The notes beneath the pieces were generated by a model, which worked only from the letters and a program-made list of their open reading frames with translations, made no database searches and was not told the origin of the DNA. From NCBI GenBank assembly GCA_030614305.1, contig JAUWKH010000125.1, positions 1 to 5,609 of the forward strand: DNA of 5,609 bases, in the 5' to 3' direction. A program made the position numbers and the translations under genes. Numbering within the stretch: position 1 is the first letter of the stretch; each line of letters begins with the position of its first letter. Positions 1 to 5,609 of this stretch are shown piece after piece. The stretch is from Bacteroidota bacterium. GTDB lineage: Bacteria > Bacteroidota > Bacteroidia > Bacteroidales > JADFUO01.

Positions 1-1272
1 ATGATGATAGCTGAACCACATAAAATTAAGACGATTAGAAAAATTGACTTTACAACTTTAAAGGAAAGACTTGAATTTTTGAAAAAAGCATTTTTTAATA
101 CTTTTTGGATACATTCCAACAATCTTACTTTTGATATGACGAGTCAGGGAACCAGTGCAATGAGTCAGGACCAACTCTCAGGATTATATATCGGCGATGA
201 AACTTATGCAGGAAGCCGAAACTTTGAATACCTGCAGGAAGTTGTTAAAAACACATTCGGATTTGATTATGTTTGTCCTACACACAACCTGAAAGGCTCT
301 CATAAACTAATCACAACAACTATGGTTTCAGAAGGTGATGTGATTTTTTCCAATTCAAGACTTCCTGAAGAACTTACAAAAGACTACTCAGCATCAGTTG
401 AAATTATAATGTCTGATCAAGAAGATTCAAAATTTTCAGGAAATATTGATATTAAAGCGTTAAATATCAAACTTCAGGAAAATAAAAATACACCTTACGT
501 TTATATTGAATTATACAAAAGCGGTTTCCGTCCTGTTTCATTTTCAAATTTAGAAGAAGCACACAAAATAACTAAAGAACATAAAGTGCCGTTGATTATC
601 AATTTTTCACGGATTATTGAAAATGCTCTTTACATCAGAGAAATCGAATCGGAATTTGCTGATAAAAAACTTGACGAAATAGTTAAGAAAATAGCTTCTA
701 TGGCAGATGTTTGTATACTTGATGCTGCACAGGATCCTCGTTGTAATGTCGGAGGATTAATTGCAACAAGCGAATACAAACTCTATGAAAAATATATGAA
801 TGAGGTAGTTGTATATGAAGGACTACACACATACGGTGGAATGGCCGGCAGAACTATGGAGATTTTTGCTCGCGGTATTCAAGAAATGGTTTATGAAAAT
901 CAGGCAATATGGATATCACAGCAAATAAAATATTTTGCTTCACTTTTAAAGGGAATTCCGTTTTATACCGGCAGTGATGGAATTTATATCAAAGCCGATG
1001 AATTTATTCCTCATATTAAAGAAAATCAGACTAATACACTTGCCGCTTCTTTATATTTAAAATCAGGTGTAAGAATTTTCTTAGACGGAAGATTTACAGA
1101 CTGCAATATTATTCCTCTTCAAATTCCTCGACTTTCATTTAACAATAATCAACTAACTCAAATTGCCGAAGTTTTAAACGAGCTTTACATAGAAAGAGAT
1201 AAAATTAACGGTTTGAAACTTATAAATAATCCCGAATGGAATGATGAAGCAAAATTTGAATGGAAAATTCCG
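1..1272 (+). other. N-terminal lyase unit, PLP-binding residues lost
   Basis: Residues about 1-424 align with a whole TPL subunit. Relative to TPL (from memory), the PLP lysine pair is A243-Q244, Arg100 is K98, Asp214 is N201, Asn185 is missing in a two-residue deletion near 173-176, Arg381 is D362, Arg404 is P372, and the C-terminal Phe448-Phe449 pair is absent. Retained are Tyr71 (Y69), Tyr291 (Y278), Phe123 (F116), Arg217 (R204), and the potassium-site positions Gly52, Glu69 and Asn262 (G50, E67, N249). The unit should not form a Schiff base with PLP, so it is probably structural or donates residues to its partner half. Confidence 0.8.
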
Positions 1273-2652
1273 GATATAACTGAATATAATTTTGATTGTG
1301 AACCTTATATCATCACAACAATAGAATATGTTGGAATGGACACTATTGAAGACCGTAAAAAAATTATTAAAGAAGTAGGTTACAACACATTTCTCCTTCC
1401 TTCTAAAGATATAACTATTGACTTTTTAACGGATTCAGGAACAACAGCACAAAGTGTTGAGCAATGGTCAAAATATAATGAAGGAGTTGAAACACAGGCA
1501 TCAAGTAAAGATTATTTTAAATTTGTTGAAACACTTAAAGATATTACCGGATATAAATATATAGTCCCGGCTCATCAGGGTAGAGCTGGTGAACATATTA
1601 TGTCGCAATGTTTAATAAAAGATGGATACGTGCCTGGTAATATGTATTTTACAACTACAAAATTACATCAGGAGCTTGCCGGAGGAACTTTTACTGATGT
1701 TATTGTTGATGAAGCTCACGACCCTCAATCAACATTTATCTGGAAAGGAAATATTGATATAAAAAAATTACAGGCAATTATTGATGAACATGGCGAAGGC
1801 TGTATTCCTTATATCAGTTTTGAATTGAGTGTTAATCTTGCAGGTGGTCAGCCCGTATCTATGGATAATGCAAAAGAGGTTTATGAGTTTTGCAAAAAGC
1901 ATAAAATTCCTCAGATGTTTGATGCTACACGTGCAGTTGAAAATGCTTATATGATTAAGAAAAAAGACCCAAGATATAAAGATGTTCCAATCAAGAAAAT
2001 TTTGCGTGAATTGTTCAGTTACGGTGATGGATGTACTGTGTCAAGCAAAAAAGATTATTTAGTGAATATCGGTGGTTTTCTTGCAATTAAAGATGATGAA
2101 GATTTTTATAAAAAAGCTTTGGAAATGCTGAGAAAATACGAAGGTTCTGTAACTAACGGAGGTATGTCGGCTGCTGATATGGCTGTTCACGCACAGGGTG
2201 TGAAAGAAATGATACAGTTTGAATATATCAAAGCCCGTGTTGAACAAACACAATATCTTGGCGAAAAACTTCTTGATGCAGGTATCCCAATAGTAGAACC
2301 ACCGGGAACTCATGCTATCTTTTTAGATGCAAAAAGATTTCTACCACATCTTGATCAGGATGAATATCCTGCACAGGCACTGGCTTCAGCTCTGTTCGTT
2401 GAATCAGGTGTAAGAGCTATGGAACGTGGTAATGTTTCAAGCGGAAGAAAGAAAAACGGTGAAAATTACAGACCGCATCTGGAACTTGTACGACTAACAA
2501 TTCCACGAAGGGCTTACACAAATTCCCACATGGACAAAGTTGCCGAAAGTATTATTGCTCTTTATAAAAAACGGGATACAATTAAAGGATTACGTTTTAT
2601 ATATGAACCTGAGAATCTCAGATTTTTTCAGGGACGATTTGAAGAAATGTAA
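1..2652 (+). CDS. Fused tandem beta-eliminating lyase (tyrosine phenol-lyase-like), one active and one degenerate unit
   Basis: This 883-residue protein is about twice the usual 456-471 residues of tyrosine phenol-lyase (TPL) and tryptophanase, and both halves belong to that cytoplasmic PLP fold-type-I family. The C-terminal half is closer to TPL than to tryptophanase: it has NMYFTTT, DEAHD, NLAGGQPVS, DATR, SSKKD with PLP lysine K684, MERG with R809 (TPL Arg381, which contacts the substrate phenol), RLTIPRR and LRFF. The N-terminal half keeps the family framework (AEPHKIK, GDETYAGS, YGGMAGR) but has A243-Q244 in place of the two lysines. The expected reaction is L-tyrosine or a related amino acid to a phenol, pyruvate and ammonia. 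The substrate is unproven, because the C-terminal half lacks the tyrosines equivalent to TPL Tyr71 and Tyr291. The start at 1 fits the TPL N-terminus; ATG at 4 is also possible. Nothing upstream is visible. A probable terminator follows. Confidence 0.9.
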   Translation: MMIAEPHKIKTIRKIDFTTLKERLEFLKKAFFNTFWIHSNNLTFDMTSQGTSAMSQDQLSGLYIGDETYAGSRNFEYLQEVVKNTFGFDYVCPTHNLKGSHKLITTTMVSEGDVIFSNSRLPEELTKDYSASVEIIMSDQEDSKFSGNIDIKALNIKLQENKNTPYVYIELYKSGFRPVSFSNLEEAHKITKEHKVPLIINFSRIIENALYIREIESEFADKKLDEIVKKIASMADVCILDAAQDPRCNVGGLIATSEYKLYEKYMNEVVVYEGLHTYGGMAGRTMEIFARGIQEMVYENQAIWISQQIKYFASLLKGIPFYTGSDGIYIKADEFIPHIKENQTNTLAASLYLKSGVRIFLDGRFTDCNIIPLQIPRLSFNNNQLTQIAEVLNELYIERDKINGLKLINNPEWNDEAKFEWKIPDITEYNFDCEPYIITTIEYVGMDTIEDRKKIIKEVGYNTFLLPSKDITIDFLTDSGTTAQSVEQWSKYNEGVETQASSKDYFKFVETLKDITGYKYIVPAHQGRAGEHIMSQCLIKDGYVPGNMYFTTTKLHQELAGGTFTDVIVDEAHDPQSTFIWKGNIDIKKLQAIIDEHGEGCIPYISFELSVNLAGGQPVSMDNAKEVYEFCKKHKIPQMFDATRAVENAYMIKKKDPRYKDVPIKKILRELFSYGDGCTVSSKKDYLVNIGGFLAIKDDEDFYKKALEMLRKYEGSVTNGGMSAADMAVHAQGVKEMIQFEYIKARVEQTQYLGEKLLDAGIPIVEPPGTHAIFLDAKRFLPHLDQDEYPAQALASALFVESGVRAMERGNVSSGRKKNGENYRPHLELVRLTIPRRAYTNSHMDKVAESIIALYKKRDTIKGLRFIYEPENLRFFQGRFEEM
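1294..2649 (+). other. C-terminal lyase unit, PLP-binding residues kept, partner-supplied tyrosines lost
   Basis: Residues about 432-883 align with TPL to the C-terminus, with matching spacing from R831 (TPL Arg404) to the end. PLP and substrate residues are intact: K683-K684, R528 in HQGR, F550-T551, N612, D641, R644, R809, R831 and F875-F876. The positions of TPL Tyr71, Met288 and Tyr291 are Q499, S716 and N719. Alone, this unit would lack the general-acid tyrosine. Only a few residues separate it from the first unit, so there is no obvious linker domain. Confidence 0.8.
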
Positions 2653-2744
2653 TATTATTTATAAAGATATAGTTTTATGATGAATACTATGGATTTAACA
2701 AAGACAAAAGATATCCATACGGACTCCCGTTGGTCGAAAGGCAA

Positions 2745-2786
2745 AAGATAAAAGTTTTCGGATTCTAAAAATTTATCTTGTTTTTT
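2745..2786 (+). terminator. Probable intrinsic terminator after the lyase gene
   Basis: An 8-bp stem pairs AAGATAAA (2745-2752) with TTTATCTT (2772-2779). After a small internal bulge it continues with TTTT (2755-2758) against AAAA (2767-2770), closing an 8-nt loop. One G and then six T residues (2781-2786) follow. The stem is AT-rich and therefore weak, and it lies 92 nt beyond the lyase stop codon. It would separate the lyase from the oxidoreductase operon. Confidence 0.45.
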
Positions 2787-2851
2787 GAACAATTAAGCTT
2801 AATAATAATTAATTATCTAAATAATTTTTATTAAATTCGTAGGTTTTTAAT

Positions 2852-2880
2852 TTACTTTGAAAATTTTATATAATTTATAT
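2852..2880 (+). promoter_or_regulatory. Weak candidate promoter for the oxidoreductase operon
   Basis: TTACTTTG at 2852-2859 resembles the Bacteroidota -7 element TAnnTTTG with one mismatch, and very AT-rich DNA (TATATAATTTATAT) follows just before the ferredoxin start. I see no TTTG at the expected -33 position, so this is only a candidate. A promoter somewhere in 2787-2884 is expected because a probable terminator lies upstream. Confidence 0.2.
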
Positions 2881-2884
2881 TAGT

Positions 2885-3106
2885 ATGGCAAAAGTTATAG
2901 GTGAAATTGTAGTTGATATTGAAAGATGCAAGGGATGTGAAGTATGTATTGCAGCATGTCCTGTAAATGCAATTGGAATGTCAAACGAAGTAAACAGTAA
3001 GGGATATCATTATATGCAAGCAATAAATGATAAATGTACGGGATGTACTAATTGTGCAATTGTATGTCCAGACGGTGTTATAACTGTTTACAGGGTAAAA
3101 ATATAA
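2885..3106 (+). CDS. korD: 2-oxoacid:ferredoxin oxidoreductase delta subunit (2x[4Fe-4S] ferredoxin)
   Basis: This 73-residue ferredoxin-like protein carries two complete [4Fe-4S] motifs: C15-x2-C18-x2-C21-x3-C25-P and C51-x2-C54-x2-C57-x3-C61-P. In the family this subunit passes electrons from the catalytic alpha/beta core, via its two clusters, to a free ferredoxin. The length is normal for a stand-alone delta subunit, and there is no signal peptide, in keeping with a cytoplasmic complex. It is the first gene of the cluster, and the alpha-subunit ATG follows 29 nt after its stop. No Shine-Dalgarno is visible; the start has the A/T-rich upstream region typical of Bacteroidota. As in many delta subunits, the second motif lies near the C-terminus, leaving only a short tail (GVITVYRVKI). 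The family is certain; the symbol (korD, vorD or porD) depends on the substrate of the whole enzyme. Confidence 0.93.
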   Translation: MAKVIGEIVVDIERCKGCEVCIAACPVNAIGMSNEVNSKGYHYMQAINDKCTGCTNCAIVCPDGVITVYRVKI

Positions 3107-3135
3107 TTTTTAAACAACAAAAAATAACCTTAATA

Positions 3136-4218
3136 ATGAAAGAATTAAGATTAATGAAAGGTAACGAGGCGATTTCAGAAGCTGCAATTCGTGCAGGATG
3201 CGATGGCTATTTTGGTTATCCAATTACTCCACAATCTGAAATATTGGAATATTTGATGTTAGAAAAACCGGAAGAAAGAACAGGTATGATTGTTCTTCAG
3301 GCAGAAAGCGAACTTGCTTCAATTAATATGGTTTATGCCGGAGCAGCATGTGGTAAAAGAGTAATGACTTCTTCATCAAGCCCGGGAATAAGTCTAATGC
3401 AGGAAGGTATATCATATATGGCAGGAGCAGAACTTCCTGGTTTGGTTGTAAATGTTGTTAGAGGAGGTCCCGGTTTAGGCACCATTCAACCATCACAATC
3501 CGATTATTTTCAGGCAACAAAAGGTGGCGGTCATGGTGATTATCATATTATAACTCTTGCTCCATCATCAGTTCAGGAGATGGCAGATTTTGTGAAATTA
3601 GCATTTGATCTGGCTTTTAAGTATCGAAATCCTGCTTTGATTTTATCTGATGGTGCTATTGGTCAAATGATGGAAAAAGTTGAATTTGACGAGCATAGAC
3701 CAAGATTCACTGATGAAGAAATCAGGAAAAATACTCCATGGGCAACAACAGGTAAAACTCCTGACAGAGAAAGAAATATTATTACATCTTTAGATCTTGA
3801 CCCCGCAAGACAAGAGATACATAATATAAAACTTCAGGCAAAATATAGAAAAATTGAACAAGATGAAGTAAGATTTGAAAAAATTGCCTGTGATGATGCT
3901 GAATATGTTTTTGTTGCTTATGGAACGAGTGCACGAATTTGCCAAAAAGCAATTCAACTGGCACGTGAAAAAGGAATAAAAGTCGGTTTGTTTCGCCCTA
4001 TAACACTTTATCCATTCCCGAAAAAAGAAATAAATGAACTTTCAAAAAAAGTAAAAGGAATGCTTTCTGTTGAAATGAGCGCCGGGCAAATGGTTGAAGA
4101 TGTTTTGCTTGCTGCAGAAAGGAATATTAAAATTGAGCACTTTGGTAAAATGGGAGGAATCATTCCTTCACCTGCTGAAGTAGTTGAAGCTTTAGAACAA
4201 AAAATTATCGGAGGTTAA
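3136..4218 (+). CDS. vorB: 2-oxoacid:ferredoxin oxidoreductase alpha subunit, VorB type (2-oxoisovalerate or 2-oxoglutarate)
   Basis: This is the 360-residue alpha subunit of the TPP-dependent oxidoreductase that converts a 2-oxoacid plus CoA to acyl-CoA and CO2 while reducing ferredoxin. The N-terminal pyrimidine-binding domain starts MKGNEAI and has GYPITPQSE (27-35), QAESE (55-59), TSSSSPG (78-84) and RGGPGLG (109-115). A transketolase C-terminal-like domain follows from about residue 225, with FVAYGTSA and LFRPITLYPFP. The RGGPGLGTIQPSQSDY segment, rather than a GPSTG-type motif, matches the group annotated as 3-methyl-2-oxobutanoate dehydrogenase subunit VorB. That label is often applied in Bacteroidota without proof, and 2-oxoglutarate remains possible. 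The frame is open back to an ATG at 3052, but that would overlap the ferredoxin and add 28 unrelated residues, so ATG 3136 is chosen. ATG 3154 is a less likely alternative. The next gene starts 5 nt after the stop. Confidence 0.92.
   Translation: MKELRLMKGNEAISEAAIRAGCDGYFGYPITPQSEILEYLMLEKPEERTGMIVLQAESELASINMVYAGAACGKRVMTSSSSPGISLMQEGISYMAGAELPGLVVNVVRGGPGLGTIQPSQSDYFQATKGGGHGDYHIITLAPSSVQEMADFVKLAFDLAFKYRNPALILSDGAIGQMMEKVEFDEHRPRFTDEEIRKNTPWATTGKTPDRERNIITSLDLDPARQEIHNIKLQAKYRKIEQDEVRFEKIACDDAEYVFVAYGTSARICQKAIQLAREKGIKVGLFRPITLYPFPKKEINELSKKVKGMLSVEMSAGQMVEDVLLAAERNIKIEHFGKMGGIIPSPAEVVEALEQKIIGG
4210..4214 (+). promoter_or_regulatory. Shine-Dalgarno for the beta subunit
   Basis: GGAGG ends 9 nt before ATG 4224 and sits inside the last codons of the alpha gene, just before its stop. 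It decides the start at 4224 over the in-frame ATG at 4293. It is the only clear Shine-Dalgarno in the cluster; the other starts lie in A/T-rich leaders. Its placement suggests coupled translation of alpha and beta. Confidence 0.6.
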
Positions 4219-4223
4219 CAATC

Positions 4224-5012
4224 ATGGAAGAAAACATAAAAAAAGATAACATTCGTAAAGAAGAAAATATAGTTTACAAAAAAACCAAGCTTATGACCGA
4301 CAAGGTGCTAAGCTATTGTCCTGGTTGCGGACATGGAACAATCCATCGAATTATTATGGAAGTTGTGGATGAAATGGGAATCCAGTCTGAAACTTTAGGT
4401 ATAGCACCTGTTGGGTGTGCAGTACTTGCTTACGAATTTATGGATATTGACATGCAGGAAGCTGCTCATGGCAGGGCTCCTGCAATGGCAACTGCAATGA
4501 AAAGGTTGATGCCCGAAAAATATGTATTTTCTTATCAGGGTGATGGCGATTTAGCTGCAATTGGAACCGCAGAAACTATTCACGCTTGTAACAGAGGAGA
4601 AAATATTACAATGATTTTTGTGAATAATGGTATTTATGGCATGACCGGAGGACAAATGGCCCCTACTACCCTACCCGGAATGAAATCATCAACATCACCT
4701 TATGGAAGAGATATTGTTACAATGGGAAATCCTTTAAAAATTACTGAACTGATAGCTCAACTACCAGGTACATACTTTGTTACAAGGCAGGCTGTTCATA
4801 CACCTGCTAATGTGAGGAAAACAAAAAAAGCTATCAGAAAAGCTTTTGAAAACCAAAAATTAAAAAAAGGATTATCATTTGTTGAAGTTGTTTCAAACTG
4901 TAACTCCGGTTGGAAAATGGCTCCTGTTCAGTCTAATGAATGGATGGTTGAAAATATGTTCCCGTTCTATCCTTTAGGTGATATTAAAATTGAGGGAGAA
5001 TTAGTTAAATAA
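4224..5012 (+). CDS. korB: 2-oxoacid:ferredoxin oxidoreductase beta subunit (TPP-binding)
   Basis: This 262-residue protein is the catalytic beta subunit that holds thiamine pyrophosphate and the proximal [4Fe-4S] cluster. CPGCGH (32-37) starts the core. The TPP/Mg site is GDGDLAAIG (106-114), followed by NNGIYGMTGGQ (134-144). C32, C35, C65 (PVGC) and C226 (SNCNSGW) match the four-cysteine pattern of the cluster in this family. The first 23 residues are rich in Lys and Glu and precede the conserved core; the upstream GGAGG supports including them. With the alpha subunit it forms the active site, and the delta ferredoxin takes the electrons onward. Its start lies 5 nt after the alpha stop, a typical coupled arrangement. 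The 69-nt repeat-containing gap to the gamma gene is the longest inside the cluster. The family is certain; the substrate cannot be read from this subunit. Confidence 0.94.
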   Translation: MEENIKKDNIRKEENIVYKKTKLMTDKVLSYCPGCGHGTIHRIIMEVVDEMGIQSETLGIAPVGCAVLAYEFMDIDMQEAAHGRAPAMATAMKRLMPEKYVFSYQGDGDLAAIGTAETIHACNRGENITMIFVNNGIYGMTGGQMAPTTLPGMKSSTSPYGRDIVTMGNPLKITELIAQLPGTYFVTRQAVHTPANVRKTKKAIRKAFENQKLKKGLSFVEVVSNCNSGWKMAPVQSNEWMVENMFPFYPLGDIKIEGELVK

Positions 5013-5013
5013 T

Positions 5014-5034
5014 TTACGAGTTACGAATTACGAT
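5014..5034 (+). repeat. Three tandem TTACGAN heptamers
   Basis: TTACGAG, TTACGAA and TTACGAT follow directly on one another, starting 2 nt after the beta-subunit stop. Short TTACGA/TCGTAA-based runs are, from memory, common in Bacteroidota intergenic DNA. No function can be assigned from sequence alone. Confidence 0.8.
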
Positions 5035-5048
5035 TTTTTAATTAAAAA
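5035..5048. repeat. Perfect 14-bp AT palindrome
   Basis: TTTTTAATTAAAAA is its own reverse complement and lies between the two heptamer arrays. As RNA it could form only a weak A-U hairpin, and no U-tract follows, so it is a poor terminator. It may be no more than a by-product of extreme AT content. Confidence 0.5.
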
Positions 5049-5071
5049 TTTAAAATCAAAAATTAAAAATT
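5044..5071 (+). repeat. Four degenerate AAAAATT heptamers
   Basis: The units are AAAAATT, TAAAATC, AAAAATT and AAAAATT, with a 7-bp period like the TTACGAN array just upstream. They end 10 nt before the gamma-subunit ATG, so they make up most of its leader. An unstructured A-rich leader could aid translation initiation in an organism that makes little use of Shine-Dalgarno pairing. Confidence 0.65.
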
Positions 5072-5081
5072 AATTAAAGAT

Positions 5082-5609
5082 ATGACTGAAGAAATAATTA
5101 TTGCCGGATTTGGAGGACAAGGTGTTCTTTCAATGGGAAAAATACTTGCATACTCAGGAATAATGCAGGATCAGGAAGTAAGCTGGATGCCCTCTTATGG
5201 TCCCGAAATGCGTGGCGGCACTGCTAATGTTACCGTTATATTAAGTGATGATAAAGTCAGTTCGCCTATTCTTACTGAATTTGATACTGCAGTTGTTCTT
5301 AACCAACAATCAATGGATAAATTTGAAAATACTGTTAAACCCGGTGGTTATTTATTGTACGACCCAAATGGAATATCCCATCCAACTCAAAGAAAAGATA
5401 TTAATATTTATAAAGTTGAAGGAGCTAAAATAGCTTCAGCAATGGGAAACGCTAAGATATTTAATATGGTAGTGTTGGGTGCTTTCTTGAAAATGAGACC
5501 TCTTGTAAAACTTGATAATGTGATTAAAGGTTTAAAAAAATCATTACCCGAGCGTTATCATAATCTAATCCCATTGAATGAGAAAGCAATTATTAAAGGA
5601 ATAGATAAT
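5082..5609 (+). CDS. korC: 2-oxoacid:ferredoxin oxidoreductase gamma subunit (3' end missing)
   Basis: From ATG 5082 the frame stays open for 176 codons to the last base of the window, so the stop lies outside. Family members are about 180-190 residues, so only a few residues are probably missing. The N-terminus has the family signature GFGGQGV (9-15), then SYGPEMRGG (38-46) and AMGNAKIFNMVVLGA in the second half. The gamma domain of these oxidoreductases packs against the alpha/beta core and belongs to the CoA-dependent acyl-transfer assembly. Here it is a separate polypeptide, whereas in some relatives it is fused to alpha. No Shine-Dalgarno is visible; the leader is A-rich and repetitive. 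The start is supported by the signature beginning within ten residues, as usual for the family. A small frame inside this gene at 5245-5433 is a shadow. Confidence 0.93.
   Translation, partial: MTEEIIIAGFGGQGVLSMGKILAYSGIMQDQEVSWMPSYGPEMRGGTANVTVILSDDKVSSPILTEFDTAVVLNQQSMDKFENTVKPGGYLLYDPNGISHPTQRKDINIYKVEGAKIASAMGNAKIFNMVVLGAFLKMRPLVKLDNVIKGLKKSLPERYHNLIPLNEKAIIKGIDN

Noticed and set aside
2059..2313. Minus-strand frame of 84 codons within the lyase gene
   Set aside because: It lies fully antisense to a conserved domain, has low-complexity Phe-rich content, and matches no family I recognise.
1..2652. The double-length lyase as an assembly or sequencing artefact joining two genes
   Set aside because: The halves are clearly diverged, the frame is continuous with no stop, and the junction near residues 424-432 replaces the usual C-terminal and N-terminal ends smoothly. 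An artefact joining identical copies would not give complementary substitutions.
2688..2719. Inverted repeat TATGGAT / ATCCATA after the lyase stop
   Set aside because: The stem is 7 bp with an 18-nt loop and no T-tract, so it is weaker than the hairpin at 2745-2786. It was not called as a terminator.
3052..3135. Upstream extension of the alpha-subunit frame to ATG 3052
   Set aside because: It overlaps the ferredoxin gene, and its Cys-rich residues are a frame shadow of the second cluster motif. The family homology begins at MKELRLMKGNEAI from ATG 3136.
3782..3964. Minus-strand frame of 60 codons within the alpha-subunit gene
   Set aside because: It is antisense to conserved coding sequence and has no recognisable motif or leader.
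5014..5071. CRISPR-like array
   Set aside because: The units are only 7 bp and directly adjoining, with no spacers and no cas genes nearby.
5245..5433. Plus-strand frame of 62 codons near the window end
   Set aside because: It is out of frame inside the gamma-subunit gene, whose own frame from 5082 carries the family signatures.

Overview
This AT-rich window looks like part of the chromosome of an anaerobic Bacteroidota-type bacterium. The evidence is the A/T-rich codon use, starts that mostly lack a Shine-Dalgarno, short TTACGA heptamer repeats of a kind common in Bacteroidota intergenic DNA, and a four-gene ferredoxin-dependent 2-oxoacid oxidoreductase cluster in the order usual for Bacteroides relatives. 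The placement is an inference; no rRNA or other marker gene is present.

Layout: all genes are on the + strand. Positions 1-2652 encode an 883-residue head-to-tail fusion of two beta-eliminating lyase units (tyrosine phenol-lyase / tryptophanase family, PLP fold type I). Positions 2653-2884 are non-coding, with a plausible AT-rich intrinsic terminator near 2745-2786 and at most a weak promoter. Positions 2885-5609 hold a probable operon for a four-subunit 2-oxoacid:ferredoxin oxidoreductase: delta (2x[4Fe-4S] ferredoxin), alpha (VorB-type), beta (TPP-binding), and gamma, which runs off the window end without a stop. A 69-nt spacer with two adjacent 7-bp-period repeat arrays separates beta from gamma.

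The most interesting object is the fused lyase. Compared residue by residue with my recollection of Citrobacter freundii tyrosine phenol-lyase (TPL), the two halves have decayed in complementary ways. The C-terminal half keeps the PLP lysine and the other residues that a subunit supplies to its own PLP/substrate site, but has lost the two catalytic tyrosines (TPL Tyr71 and Tyr291). The N-terminal half keeps those two tyrosines but has lost the PLP lysine and the substrate-binding arginines. As in fold-type-I dimers generally, these tyrosines are expected to reach the active site from the partner subunit. The protein therefore reads as an internal heterodimer with one composite active site and one dead site.

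Functional link: TPL-type cleavage would release pyruvate, ammonia and a phenol. The downstream oxidoreductase converts a 2-oxoacid plus CoA to acyl-CoA, CO2 and reduced ferredoxin. Both fit amino-acid fermentation, but the intergenic terminator argues against one transcript, so a direct pathway link is only a suggestion.
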